Origin: Rhynchopus euleeides
Lineage: Eukaryota; Euglenozoa; Diplonemea; Diplonemida; Diplonemidae
NCBI GenBank assembly: GCA_963210315.1
Contig: OY723319.1
Coordinates: 1,735,371-1,799,370, forward strand
Reading direction: 5' to 3'
DNA: 64,000 nt
Program-made: the position numbers and the translations under genes
The notes under the pieces: generated by a model
The model's database searches: none
What the model saw: the letters and a program-made list of their open reading frames with translations, nothing else
What the model was told of the DNA's origin: nothing
Part shown: positions 11,387 to 21,962 of the stretch, one piece after another
How positions within the stretch are numbered: position 1 is the first letter of the stretch
Layout of the letters: the number at the start of each line of letters is the position of its first letter

Positions 11387-12993
11387 TCACATTCTGGGGT
11401 AATACCGCCTTGGCGAATTCACAGCGTCTCCCAAAAACGAAGAACAACGCCCCAAAAATTCACAAAAATTCACAAAAACCGCGCTGCTATTTTTTGCGAT
11501 TTTTTGTGAAATGGTTTCCAATTGTGCTATTTTTTGTCAACAGCTGGCTCGACGGGTCTCCGACAGGTCCGTCAGATCCCGGCCTTGATTATCTGACGCT
11601 CAAACGGCGCCTGGTTGACCATGTAGATCTCGACTCTGATGAGAAGTTCATGTCTTCCGGCCTGTCTGACCAAGACCGTGTTGTGGACGAGCTTCAAACT
11701 CTTAAAAGAAACAGTAGTGCCCTTGACGCAGTGACATCCCCTGCGCCTGGAAAACGACTCCCCCTCCCCGAGGTTCTGCCTCGCCATCAGATCACGTGTC
11801 AACTGCTCCCTCGTCTTATCAAGGTAGCGGAAGACCTCATCACAAAACAACGCTTGACTATGGCGGACAGAACCCCTCGGAGCTGCAAACCGTGTGTTCA
11901 TCAAATTAAGCGAAGATGCGACGGCAACCCTGTCGCTGCCTGGCTCTCCACACGCCGAGTGCCAAAGAAAACTGTGTCGGCTAAGAGGCCTTGGAGACCG
12001 CGCCCTTCGCGCGGCCGCCAAGCCCCAAAGCTCTGCCCTAAAAGCAAAACCATATACGTCTCTTCCCTTTCTTTCTTTCTGAAGGCCGCCGTCGTATCCC
12101 GGCTCACAACCGGGCTACAGGCGCAGAGTGCCTCGTTCAGACCTCCTTTTCCTTTACCGAGGAGGCGATCACGCCCTAGCGGCGTGACATAGGTTAATAT
12201 ACAGGACAGCGGGTACGGTTCCCTCGCCGAGGCGCGGTGCCGGCACGCTAATCCAACTTTAATAATAATATTTTTTGTGATTTTTTGTGAAATGGTTCGC
12301 GATTGTGCGATTTTTTGTGAAATGGTTTGAGAGCGTGTGATTTTTTGCGAAGCCTGATATTTTTTGTGACGCTTTGCTATTTTTTGCGATTTTTTGTGAA
12401 ATGGTTTGAGACCGAAGGGGGTCGGGTACCCCCCCTCTGTCCCCAGCACCAAGGGGGGTAGGGTAGGTCCCAGACACCCCAGGGCAAGGATTTGCCTTGC
12501 AGTTCGCCACTGCTTGCCGTTTCGTGGACCTCCACGACCTGTGCCGCGCACCTTCGTTAGAGCAGCGACCTCAGGGGTGGGAGATGGCGTGACCGTTGTG
12601 AGATCCAAGACGGACGCTGACACACACGGCCAATGTGCGTTGGTCCACTGCCGAGGAACCCTGAGGCAGCACTTCCTGCAGTGGCTGCAGGGTGGCACGG
12701 CCCCGGGCCGTGTTTCCCCAGCTGGCGCAGCAGATACAATGCGTACCTTCAGGAGGAGTTGGGCATCACGTCCACCACCCTTTTTCCATAAACCCAAACC
12801 ACTGCATCCGCCATTAGTGCCCAAGTGCCAGCACCGCCCAAAACGCAAGAAGGCGCAGAAAGTCGCAAAAAGTCACAAAAAGTCGCAGAAGTCGCAAAAA
12901 TTCACAAATTTTGCACCGCGAAATTTTGCTATTTTTTGTGAAATGGTTTGAGATGGTGTGAATTCGACCAGGCGGTATTACCCCAGAATGTGA
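11387..12993. mobile_element. DNA transposon-like element with terminal inverted repeats
   Basis: The left end (from 11,387) reads TCACATTCTGGGGTAATACC and the right end (to 12,993) is its reverse complement. Similarity continues inward about 45 bp with a few mismatches, including a shared GAATTCACA. Subterminal motifs TTTTTTGTGAAATGGTTT recur near 11,494, 12,290, 12,320, 12,395 and 12,935. Inside are degraded frames on both strands. A plus-strand stretch near 12,570-12,680 (containing VVRSKTDADT) vaguely recalls a tyrosine-recombinase beta-hairpin, but this is too weak to call. No target-site duplication is clear. Likely a decayed or non-autonomous element. Confidence 0.65.
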
Positions 12994-13561
12994 TTTCATG
13001 ATGAACGTTCCAAGATCAGTGAATTTTATTAAATTCGGCACAAACACGCACACACCCGACCTCCCCTCACCCGTATCATAAGTGTTGTCTACATCACCCC
13101 CCGCCCCGACAACAGCAGCAGCCCTTTGGTGCCGTGACACGCCACCATGGCGGTCGGGGCGGGTGTGAGGTGGTGAGGGGTGCTTATAACCTGCAACCGG
13201 TCTGTTCGCAGCCGCGTGGGCGACACAAACCCCCTTTCGGCACACGCACTACATCTCTTTCTCTCTCTCAACTGCTTTAGGGCCTAAGGCAGTGTGGCGT
13301 TGGACGTGCTTCTCTCTCCCTGAAGCTTTCCGACGCAAAGGAAAACACTACAACGACGTAGTGCACAGCGAGGCAGGACGGGGTGCGAAGTAATAACCAA
13401 ATCTTCAAACAATCTCTCTCTTCTGCCCAACACCTTTCTTACCCAACGCCTCCATCTCCCTCCTCTCCTGCAACAACACAGCACAGTATATCACCCCCTC
13501 CGGGGCCTCCACTCCCCCCCCCCCCCCCGTTTCTCACTCTGATGGTGACAGGCATGTCGCT

Positions 13562-13792
13562 AAGCGTCGACCGTCGACCCAGTGATTTTGGGTTTCCCCC
13601 CCCATAAAAAAGCGTCGACCCAGCGTCGACCCAGTGGACTGGGTTGACGCTTGGTCGAGGCTTGGAGCGTCGACCTAGTGGAACTGGGTTGCCATTCAAG
13701 CCTGGACCAAGCGTCAACCCATTTATTACACTGGGTCGACGCTCACCAAGCGTCGACCAAGCGTCAACCCACTTTCACTGGGTCGACGTCGA
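13562..13792. repeat. AAGCGTCGACCC direct/inverted repeat cluster
   Basis: AGCGTCGACC, CAGTGGACTGGGT and their reverse complements recur about ten times with short spacers, giving alternating direct and inverted copies centred on GTCGAC. Potentially cruciform-forming. No gene overlaps it. Confidence 0.7.
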
Positions 13793-13814
13793 AGAGAGTA
13801 TGGTTTTGCAGGAA

Positions 13815-13925
13815 CAGATGCTCACTACCGTGGCCTCCGGCGGCTGGGGGGCTCTGCCCCCCAGACCCCCCATCTCGCGTGGCTAGTAACCAAGTCCTTG
13901 CGCTTTGACGGCCGTGACATATCAG
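13815..13925 (+). repeat. GC-hairpin dispersed repeat, copy 6
   Basis: A plus-strand copy outside the main cluster: CTACCGTGGCCTCCGGCGGC, core palindrome with one change (GCTCTGCC for GCTCCGCC, so the stem is weakened), then TAACCAAGTCCTTGCGC. Confidence 0.8.
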
Positions 13926-14346
13926 GGGGCAGCGTCGAAATCATGGTCCCGAAAGCCATTTTTTGGTTTCCTCCGGCACCCGACGGCGCGAGCGGGAGAG
14001 GAACCACGGAAGGAACCCAGCGCCTCACACCGTGCCCACCTAGTGGTCCACCGATGGGAAAATTTGGAAACAACACGAGCGCGCGCGAAGCGCGCGCGAG
14101 AAAAATTGACCCCTAGTGTTTTCCCCCCTGATCCCCCCCCAAAACAGGAGCGTCAACCCACCAAATCTCCAAAATCGAAAAGTTAGCGACAGGCCTGCTG
14201 ATGGTGTCTCTCTTTCTCCAGCGTGTGAAGAATCGTGCAGAGCAGACAGCTTCTACGCTGTGTGCCTGGCCCCCCACCCCCCACCAGCGACGCCAGACAC
14301 TCAAGCGGGGGAGCCGTCCCGAGGTTGTTCTGCTTGAGTTTTTCTG

Positions 14347-14368
14347 CCCCCCCCCCCCCCCCCCCCCC
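14347..14368 (+). repeat. 22-base poly-C run
   Basis: An uninterrupted run of 22 cytosines, the longest homopolymer in the window. The minus strand is poly-G and could form a G-quadruplex. Its true length may be uncertain because of sequencing slippage. Confidence 0.9.
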
Positions 14369-14755
14369 GGCATCCCCCCCCACCATCCCCACCTCCTCAA
14401 GGTTCTTGTCGGATGAACGGTGCCGATCTTCGGTACGCGGAGGAGGGCAACGGCAACTCAGTAGTGGGGTCTGGGTGGCCTGCATGCATTCCTTCGGGGG
14501 TGGGAGGCGGCTTCCCCTGGTTTTCGGCGCAACACCCGATGTCTTTCGAGACACCCCACATATACCACCCCCCTCCTGGCTCATGGTGCAGCAGGGTGCG
14601 GTGCTTTGCTTTCGATTCTGCTAGATACTGTCGCAGTCGCGAGGCTCAGCAAGCAAGGGGGTGGGGAAAAAAAGTAGTAGCATGTTGTAGCCCTCTGTGT
14701 GTCACTTTGGTCGTCTCTCTCTCTCTCTCTCTCTCTGTTGATATTTTGCCACTGT

Positions 14756-14854
14756 GGGGGTCTTCACCATGGGGTGCATTCTGATGCATTTCCTGTTGAA
14801 TGAGCTGAAAAATGGCTAAGATTGACGAAGAATAACGACCAGCAAAAGACCCCC
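14756..14854 (-). mobile_element. MITE-like element (GGGGGTCTTC ends), copy 1
   Basis: An inverted copy of the elements at 37,206 and 38,447. It begins GGGGGTCTTCACC, contains ATGCATTTCCTGTTGAAT and TTGACGAAGAATAACGACCA, and ends AAAGACCCCC. It is about 11 bp shorter than the other two and its ends are eroded. Confidence 0.7.
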
Positions 14855-16358
14855 TGCGCCGCAATAACAACCAACTTGACAACAAAGAAGCAACTGTGTT
14901 GAACATCAGCCAAAAGAAGTAGTTTCCTTCCTCACGATGAGTGGGGCTGACCTGAACTGCCCTGCCGAAATGCCCACCGGTGATGATTCTTCCGGCGTGT
15001 GTCCGTGTCAGTGTGTGGGATAAAGCCTCACTTTCGCGAGTCTCTCTTCTTAGCGGGCAGCTCCCGCCGTGGTTATATATGATGATGTTCTGTGTCTGGG
15101 GCCCCCCCCTCGGGCTTCTCGGCCCCATGCACCCCATCCCCGCACCCCTCTCCCCCCTCGTAGTTTGTAGGATTTGAGCAACACTAACACATACAGAAGA
15201 GTGGAGCTCATGGCTGCATCTTTCGTTTCTCTACTCTTCCCACCGACCCCACCGCCCCCTGTTATTGTGCCAACACAGTGTGGGGTGTGGGTTGGGTGCA
15301 GCGGGGTATAGCATTGACAGTGCAGAGGAACAGAGAATGCTGTGGCTTTCGGTCGGAATAGGCTCGGCTACACAGGCCGCCCACCCCCTGGCCCTCAGTC
15401 CTTGCATGACGAGTGGGTGAGAGGTCATGCTCTGGGGCGTAGGGTGTCCGACACACTGGAGATAAAAAATCAGAAGGCAGATCTATTTGCCACACACAGT
15501 GTGATTCGCCCCCCTTCGTTCGACTGGGTGTGTGCCGGACTGCGTCAAGTCTGCTCCCTGTTGTGGTGTCGTGTGGGAGGGTGCCCCACTCTTCTTTCTG
15601 CTTTCTCGAAGGAAGGCCGGGCACGTGATGGGATGAGGGTGATGTGTTCAGTTCGAGGCTGTCTTTTGCAGGGCGGTCTTTCGCTGGGGGGGGGGGGTGC
15701 CGGTGACTTTTGGTGAACCGCTCCTTTATTTTCAGGAGAGAATCTTCAAAAAGGTTGTCGAAACATGTCGGGCGCACGACCCCTCAACGCCCCCAACAAA
15801 ACAAAAGAAAGAGGACGTCTCGGTCAGACTCTGTCAGATCCATCAATCGGGGCTTTGCCCCCCCCCTGATTGATTCGCATCGTGCCGCAGGTAGTGGTAG
15901 CTGTGTTGCCTGCTTTGTGTGACGTCTGGCGTAACGAATAAACTGGCGAGGAGCTCGGAGCCCCCGCATGGGGCTTTGGCGCCTTTGGGTTCTCTCCGGA
16001 GCAACAGGGCATCGCGGGAAGTGTTCTCAAAGGGGGGTGGGGGGGGACAGGGCTGTGTGCGGTATGCCCCCCTCTTCCCGAGCGGAACAGTTTCCCCGCG
16101 TTTGGCGGCGCTGAACTCCTGATGGTGGAACAAAAATATCCGGCAGGCCCAAACCCCCTCCTCTCTCTCTCTCCCACCCGCTCCTCACCCTCTCGTCGTT
16201 CAGCAGCTGGGCGGCTCTCTAGGTGGACGTCATACTTTGTTAGCCCTGGTCCTTTGGGCTCCTTTGTGTCGCTGCGAGTCTATGTGTCACGCGGACCCCC
16301 CACACCCCACACCCCACCACCCGCACCCCTGCCAGGTACACTTACACAGGCAGCAGGC

Positions 16359-17896
16359 ATGCCCGATGGCGAGGTGCAGCAGAGCACCGTTATGTACACG
16401 ACACCTGGGGTGGTGTGGGAGGCTGTGCGCCGGTTCCCCGATATCGAGGACTGGATGGCGATAACTATCGACCTGTGCTACGTCGAGAACGCCCCGTGCG
16501 GCCCGTGCGACATCGGGTGCATCCGGCGCCTTGTGATGCGCGGGTCTGAGATGCTGCTGAGGGAGCGCCTGTCTGCCCACTTCTCGTCCCCCCACCGCCG
16601 CTACTACACCTACGACGTGCTGCCCTACGACGAGGGGGAGGGGGGCCGGTCCCCCTTCGGCACCGACTTCCACGACATGCGGGTGACCCTCACGGTGGGC
16701 GACATCACACACCAGGGCAAAGCCTTCGTCGAGTTCTACTGCACATTCGGCGCCTCCACGGCGGAGGCGGTGTCGCGGATAACCCAATTCTACGAAGGCT
16801 ACTTCGCGCAGCAGCTGAGCTGCATCGCCAGCAGCGTGTCTGCGGTGCAGAGGGGCATCGTCCTGCCGGAAGCGCTGCTGAGATTCCACACCGAGGCTGC
16901 CTTCAAGCCGCACGCGGAGGACCTGCACTGCCTGGAAGCAATGTGGGTCGACGCGGCTGCATCGGAGCGCGACATGCGGTCACGCCTGGAGACAGCAGAG
17001 CACGAACTGGCCTCCACGAAGGCCATGCTGGAGGCTGCACTGCAGCGCAGCGCAGCTCTCGTGCCGCAGGCACCTCCGGCGGATGCTGGCGGGAGGGGCG
17101 GCGGTGCGGTGCTGTGTGCTGCGTGCAGCGCAGAGGTGCCCAGTCCGTGCGGCGGGGAGGCGGAGGGCGGTGTGGGGGATGAGGTCAGCGATGCTGGCGG
17201 GTGTGCTGCGCTGCAGCGGCTGCATGAGGACGAGGCTGCGGGGTGCGGCGACAACGAGATATCCCGCAGCGAGACACCGCACTGGGTCCCGGGGACGGGG
17301 GGCGCGGTGTTCCCGCAGTGCCGGTCTGTGCCCCTCCGCCCCGAGGAGATCCGTGACGTGTTCTGCAAGCTGGACAGGCTCGGGTGCGGGTTCCTCACCC
17401 CGCAGCAGGTGCAGGACTTCTACCTTTCTATCGACATCTTCGAGACACCCGACACGGTGAGCCGCATATTAAAGAGGTATGCCTGCACAATGCCAGCATG
17501 GCCCTGCGAGTGGGCAAGCAAACAGGTGGGCTTGTTGTGCTGAGGGTGGCTGATGAGTAGGTCGGGTGATTCGTTGTGTCGCCGCCCCCTTCCTTTGTTC
17601 CATCGAAGCTGAGGCGAATGCCCGAGGAGAAACAGTTGGGAACAGAGCTGGATGTTTCTCGGAGGCTGTTTGGATGAGTGAAGGAGATCGTGCCCGAGCC
17701 GGAGTGGAGGGTGCACTGTTGGTGAATCAGAGAGAGAGAGAAGGTCGAAGCTTTAACAAAACATGACGCGAGACTTTGTGGAGGTGTGTGACACAAGCAA
17801 CCTCTCACCTCTTCGCACCCCTACAGGTTCATCACGGGTGACCGCGTCGAGTTCAACTCGTTCCACTCCCTCGTCCTCCACCACCTGCAGCACTAA
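16359..17896 (+). CDS. SRPBCC-domain protein with coiled coil and C-terminal EF-hand-like pair (2 exons)
   Basis: Exons 16,359-17,476 and 17,827-17,896 encode 395 residues. The first about 180 residues match the SRPBCC/polyketide-cyclase pattern: VWEAVRRFPDIEDW, then GCIRRLVMR, then LRERL, YYTYDVLPY, an F-VEFYCTF strand and a C-terminal helix with FYEGYFAQQL. These folds bind lipophilic ligands. Residues about 205-230 (SERDMRSRLETAEHELAS...) look like a short coiled coil, followed by a low-complexity Gly/Ala/Cys linker. The C-terminus (LRPEEIRDVFCKLDRLGCGF...) has EF-hand helix spacing, but the loop D-R-L-G-C-G lacks most Ca2+ ligands and ends in Gln, so calcium binding is doubtful. The start is the ATG where the domain begins; an upstream in-frame ATG at 16,122 would add Pro-rich sequence. 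Removing the GT-AG intron restores the frame exactly and gives the second half of the EF-hand pair. Ligand and process unknown. Confidence 0.8.
17477..17826 (+). other. intron of the SRPBCC/EF-hand gene
   Basis: 350 bp, donor GTATGC and acceptor CCCCTACAG. It splits an Arg codon (AG|G). Read-through would end the protein at 17,543, in the middle of the EF-hand-like region. Confidence 0.8.
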
Positions 17897-18245
17897 AGGC
17901 CTGGGGAGCATTGAGGGGGAGCATTAACCGAGCATCACGGGGCTGTGTGCCGCAGGCCTGCCGAGGCTTTGCTGTCGAAGCCCACACCCACGGCTAGCCT
18001 AACAAAAAGCTAATGACGCGCCTTGCCAGAGCGTCGCTTTTTATTTTGGGAGGAACAAACCAGCAGCGCAGAACCCCGCCCCGCCCACAGCCGCCAGGGC
18101 ACTACCCCTACCCTGCCTTGCTTCGCTCCAGTCATCACTTGTTTGTTTGCTCTCCGTGTCAGGGAGGCACCAGGCACGTTGTGACACCTGTCGCATGCAG
18201 GACACTCCCTCCACTCCACAGACACCCAACACACAACAAGCAACC

Positions 18246-18773
18246 ATGACTGTGTCCTACAACCTGCCGGAGGACTATGGGTACGTGATGCTCGGGCTTG
18301 TCGGTGTGGCCTTCCACTGCTCCATCCAGGCGATATTCATCAAGCGCTCGAAGTACCTCAGCGAGAAGTTTATCGAAGAGACGCTGTCGGAGGAGAACCA
18401 GCGCTTCAAGAAGAAGTACGGCTACGGCATCCCGAAGGGCGCATACCCCGACATGGTGGACGGGCCGCACGCCGGCAAGCTGGACTATGAGGACTGGCTG
18501 GACTACGCGTGCGCCCAGCGTGCCCACCAGAACTACCTGGAGGGCCTGACGCAGACGCTGGTGTTCGCTGCTGTGGCAGGCCTGAAGCTGCCCCGCGCCA
18601 CGGCGGCCGCCCTGCTGGTGTACGTCATTGGGCGCCAGCTGTACTGCTCTGGGTACCGCTCGGGCGGGCCCAACGGGCGCAGGGCGGGCGGCATCACGGG
18701 GGGCGTCACAAGCCTCGTGCTGGCGGGGATGGGTGCCTACTCCGCATACCTGCACACGCCCCTGGCGCAGTGA
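18246..18773 (+). CDS. MAPEG family protein, microsomal glutathione S-transferase 3-like, copy 1
   Basis: 175 residues. It has an N-terminal membrane helix (YGYVMLGLVGVAFHCSIQ), a cytosolic loop, then the MAPEG signature QRAHQNYLEGLTQTLVF, a third hydrophobic segment ending VYVIGRQLYCSGYRSG, and a last helix (TSLVLAGMGAYSAYL). The family comprises four-helix membrane enzymes that conjugate or reduce hydrophobic electrophiles and lipid hydroperoxides with glutathione, usually in ER or other membranes. The MGST3 relationship rests on the QRAHQN motif and the GR-LY-GY--G pattern. The loop between helices 1 and 2 (about residues 35-75) is longer than in animal MGST3. The start is the ATG after CACAACAAGCAACC, conserved in copy 2. 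The leader from about 18,055 is also shared with copy 2. Confidence 0.9.
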   Translation: MTVSYNLPEDYGYVMLGLVGVAFHCSIQAIFIKRSKYLSEKFIEETLSEENQRFKKKYGYGIPKGAYPDMVDGPHAGKLDYEDWLDYACAQRAHQNYLEGLTQTLVFAAVAGLKLPRATAAALLVYVIGRQLYCSGYRSGGPNGRRAGGITGGVTSLVLAGMGAYSAYLHTPLAQ

Positions 18774-19109
18774 GCCCGAAGGGCAGTGGAGGGTGGAGGT
18801 GGAGGTGTAGGTTGGTGGCAGAAGCCGAGCCCCGCCTCCCGCCCCACACGAGCAACAGCAGGCCCTCTGTGTTGGCAAGGAGAACTCGGAATGATAAAAA
18901 CCCATCCAGGGAGGTGGTTGGAGGGGCGGCAAACAACGTGAAATCTGGATTCATAACAAAATACCCCGTGTGTGTGTGTGGAGGGTTGAGGCCGCTCGGT
19001 GCGACCGACGGCAAACCTAAAGCTGAGCATGTGTGTGTGACCCCCCTCTGACACAGGTAATACTTCTGAAAAAGGACATTCATTGTGTGAATCAATGTGG
19101 TGAAGCTTC

Positions 19110-20271
19110 ACGCCGTGAAGAGAAGTAACCAACGGAGGAGAAATGAGTGTGTGGTGCGTATGATCTCGAACTCTAACCCCCTCTAGCTTTGAAACCCTGG
19201 CTACGCCTTGAGAGGCGTACCCGCCAGTGTTTTCCCTCCCTGCCCCACCTGTCCACAGTGGATGGGTGGATTGTCCTTGGCACTCTTCGCGCTCAGCCTG
19301 CGCTGTGCGGCATCTACACACGGCATCAGCGTGTGCTGCAATCCCTCCGACCTCTCGCCACAGAAACCGAAACCGAAACAGCACAGGGGCTGCTCTGAGA
19401 GTGCCAAAAAGAAGCGTTCAAAAATTGTTTATGAATTCAGCTCCAAAGTGTGCCTTCGCTGTGGCACTGTGTCAAGCTGTGTCAGAGGCACACACCCACC
19501 TTCGCAGCTTCATTTTTTTTCTGTAGCCTCATGCAATGAAGGAGGAAATGGAACACGGAGAAAGCAGGTCCGATTTGAGTTTACGGCACGCGTAGTGCCG
19601 TAATTGCAGAGCCACATCTCACCTCATCACAGGTCGAGGTGTGTGCGTTTCACCACAACCTCTCTGATCTCCCCCCCCATTTCCCCGTGTTCAGTGACAT
19701 GTGTCGATAGTGTTTCATTTTGGGACAGCCTCAGCAAGCTAGCCTCTTCTGAGACATTTCTGAGACAGGGCCCCTCACAGATGTTGTTCCAGCAGGGGTG
19801 TTTCTGCGGCAGCAGGACCTTCCCCCAATAGTTCGACTATACCCAGCACAGACCCTCAGCGCGAAAGGACGGTGGCCCGAGACAGGGACAGTTATCAGGG
19901 CAAATGAACATCTGCAGAAGATATTTATAACGTTCACTGGTTTCGACTCACGCAATGGTCCACACAGGAGGCGAGGGTGGAGGACTCGCCAACGCACACT
20001 GCACAGACTGCAACATCTGACACTCCTTGTTGCGGCCATGGGTTCGGGTGCCTTTTGTCACCGGAATGGGTGGTCTGTTGCGGGGTCATGGTGCCTTGCA
20101 AAAATTCTGGAAAAATAGCCACTGGCGTCACTGAGTACCCTTGTCGCCCCCAGCCCTCCCCTCTCGCGTCTTTCCCTGCTTTTGCTTTTGGCATGTTCTG
20201 CAAGCGTGACATGTCTGCGGCCACGCCACTCCCGCAACACACCAGGTTCAAGAAGTTTGATCTGATACAAA
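19110..20271 (+). repeat. duplicated upstream block of small gene 1
   Basis: Homologous to 29,809-30,654. Both begin near CGCC(G/A)TGAAGA and run up to the ATG of the small gene. It includes the module with GTTGTTCCAGCAGGGGTGTT, which also occurs downstream of the genes. This copy carries about 235 bp (roughly 19,516-19,750) absent from the other. The last about 60 bp before the ATG (CACCAGGTTCAAGAAGTTTG...) are identical in both and are the likely leader or core promoter. Confidence 0.75.
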
Positions 20272-20658
20272 ATGGGCAACCGTTCCTCAAGCTCCTTCGA
20301 GTACGGCAGCAACTACGGCGCGTCGCACCACGGCTCGCTTGGCGACCTCTCGGGCCACGGCTCATTCGGTGACGCATTCCGTGAAGCGCACGGCCGAGGC
20401 GGCAACGGCCACACCTTCGAGTACAATGGAGCCCTGTACAGCACCAACAGGGGCGACGGTAGCGAGAGCAGGAGGGCACCTGACAGCCGTGACGACCTCA
20501 ACCACCAAGTTCGGGCTGACTTTCACCATGTGAACTCTGCTAGGAAGGATGCAGGGATGGGAAGCTTGGACTGGATGACCGGCAGGACTTACAAGTGGTC
20601 GTCCACGGTCGACAAGCAGAGGGCTGACTACCACGAAAGGGAAGTGCACAAGCAGTAG
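20272..20658 (+). CDS. small unidentified protein, family copy 1 (predicted myristoylated form)
   Basis: 128 residues, hydrophilic, with no membrane segment. It begins MGNRSSSS, which fits the N-myristoylation rule (Gly2, Ser6), so membrane anchoring is inferred. The body has HGSLGDLSGHGSFGDAFREA, then GNGHTFEYNGALYSTNR, then RAPDSRDDLNHQVRADFHHV, and ends in a charged tail (DKQRADYHEREVHKQ). I do not recognise a family. It shares its body with 30,655-31,041 (about 95% identical) and 32,236-32,658. The ATG is shared by copies 1 and 2 with an identical upstream sequence. The conserved body across three copies, with mostly conservative changes, supports it being a real protein. Confidence 0.7.
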   Translation: MGNRSSSSFEYGSNYGASHHGSLGDLSGHGSFGDAFREAHGRGGNGHTFEYNGALYSTNRGDGSESRRAPDSRDDLNHQVRADFHHVNSARKDAGMGSLDWMTGRTYKWSSTVDKQRADYHEREVHKQ

Positions 20659-20659
20659 T

Positions 20660-21880
20660 TAGGATGCTGTTAGCCTGTCGCTTCTCGCAACGACGGTCTG
20701 ACCACAAGAGAAGCTGAAGCCGCGCGTTTTCTCTGCTGCCCCACTCCCTCCACGCGTCCTGGTGCTGGCCGCAAACGAAGCACTACCACTAGCACAATAG
20801 CGGCCGTTCCCTTCAATCCCTTTCAATTCCTAGGCGGACTCTGTGCACAGAACGTTTCCTGGCACCTCTCGCCACAAAGAACCCTGAGGCTCAGAGAATG
20901 CCAAAACGAATCGTTCAAAAGTTGGTCACGATTCGTCGAATTCGCTCCCTCCAGAACGTGTGTCAAACTGTGTCACTTTCCAACCAGTTATGAGGCGCGC
21001 ACACACACACACACCTTATCTTTCTCACCTTTCTGCATACCGTATACGTAAATATTATGGAACGGGCCCATTTTTGGCCGGTCCGTTCCATAATATTTAC
21101 GTTCCAAAATATTTACAGGGCCAGTTGGGGACTCGGTGGTGAGGACGGCTTGCGTCAGGAATCGGGCGAAAAGTGCACGAGTAGGTCCCGTCAGGGACTC
21201 TGTACGCCGTCCGATCACCTGGTCCAAGTCCCCGAGTCGCAGAAAGCGCTGTAAATATTATGGAACGAAAAAAATCTGGAACGCCAACCCACCAGCGTTC
21301 CATAATATTTACGTTCCAAAATATTTACGTATACGGTATCTGCTTGAAGGCCCTCCAAGTGTGTTGTTCCAGCAGGGGTGTGTGTTTCTGCGGCAGCAGA
21401 TTGACCCTCCCCGAATGGTTTGACGATACTAGAGGGTGCCCGACAGGTGCATCGGGGGGAAGTCAGCACCTGCAAATAACAACGTTTGCCCTTATTGGTT
21501 TTTCTCGACTCACAGAACGTGAGGAAAGTGCCGCTTTGTCAGGACCGTCACTCTCACCCGTGCTCCGCAACCCCTCTCGCCTCCACACAGGCGAGGGGGT
21601 GTGGGGCTTCCAACGCAGAGACCAAGCCCGAGTGATGGACGGTCCACCCGACAGCGAAACTTTTTTGACATTGTGAGTGCCGTGGCAATGCGGCAAGGCT
21701 TCTGAAGGGCCTCCTTCCCCCCTCCCTGTTTTACACAGTCCTTTTGTTGCCCCCAATTCAGCGAGATGGCAGACACTCTCCCTCCCTTGACGACAGTCTC
21801 TGCCGAGAGAGCTCCACTGACAAGTACCTCCTACGACTCCTCCCCCCACCACACGAAGCCCCGTTGCACAGACCACCCTT
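20660..21880 (+). repeat. duplicated downstream block of small gene 1
   Basis: Homologous to the blocks after small genes 2 and 3. It contains, in order, CTCGCCACA..., GTGTCAAACTGTGTCAC, TTTCTCACCTTTCTGCATA, GTTGTTCCAGCAGGGGTGTG, TTCTCGACTCACA and ACATTGTGAGTGCCGTGGC. It is interrupted here by the MITE at 21,040-21,336 and leads directly into the truncated PDZ-gene fragment. Confidence 0.75.
21040..21336. mobile_element. 297-bp MITE with TA target duplication
   Basis: The ends are CCGTATACGTAAATATT and its complement, extending to 24 bp with one mismatch (A/T before TGGAAC). TA flanks both sides (21,038-21,039 and 21,337-21,338). The two paralogous blocks have a single TA at the same spot (31,420-31,421 and 32,936-32,937), so the insertion is directly demonstrated. 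Each end carries two further copies of GTAAATATTATGGAAC as subterminal hairpins. It has no coding capacity. TA duplication and size suggest a Tc1/mariner-type non-autonomous element; the mobilising transposase is not in this window. Confidence 0.9.
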
Positions 21881-21962
21881 TTGCCACCCCCACGTTGCCG
21901 ACATGGCAGGCCTCCTGCCTCCCCAATGCACACACCCCACCCCACAGGGCCAGGGTGGTATT

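Larger units (their letters stand above)
12994..16358. other. intergenic, no supported gene
   Basis: Between the TIR element and the SRPBCC gene there are simple repeats, one GC-hairpin copy, a GTCGACCC cluster, a small MITE and C-rich tracts, but no coding frame with recognisable content. A frame open upstream of 16,359 (from 16,122) is rich in Pro/Ser/Arg and is taken as leader, not protein. Confidence 0.5.

Noticed and set aside
11410..12848. 260- and 315-codon frames inside the TIR element as transposase genes
   Set aside because: Composition is irregular, the two frames overlap on opposite strands, and no catalytic motif is visible. Kept only as possible decayed content.
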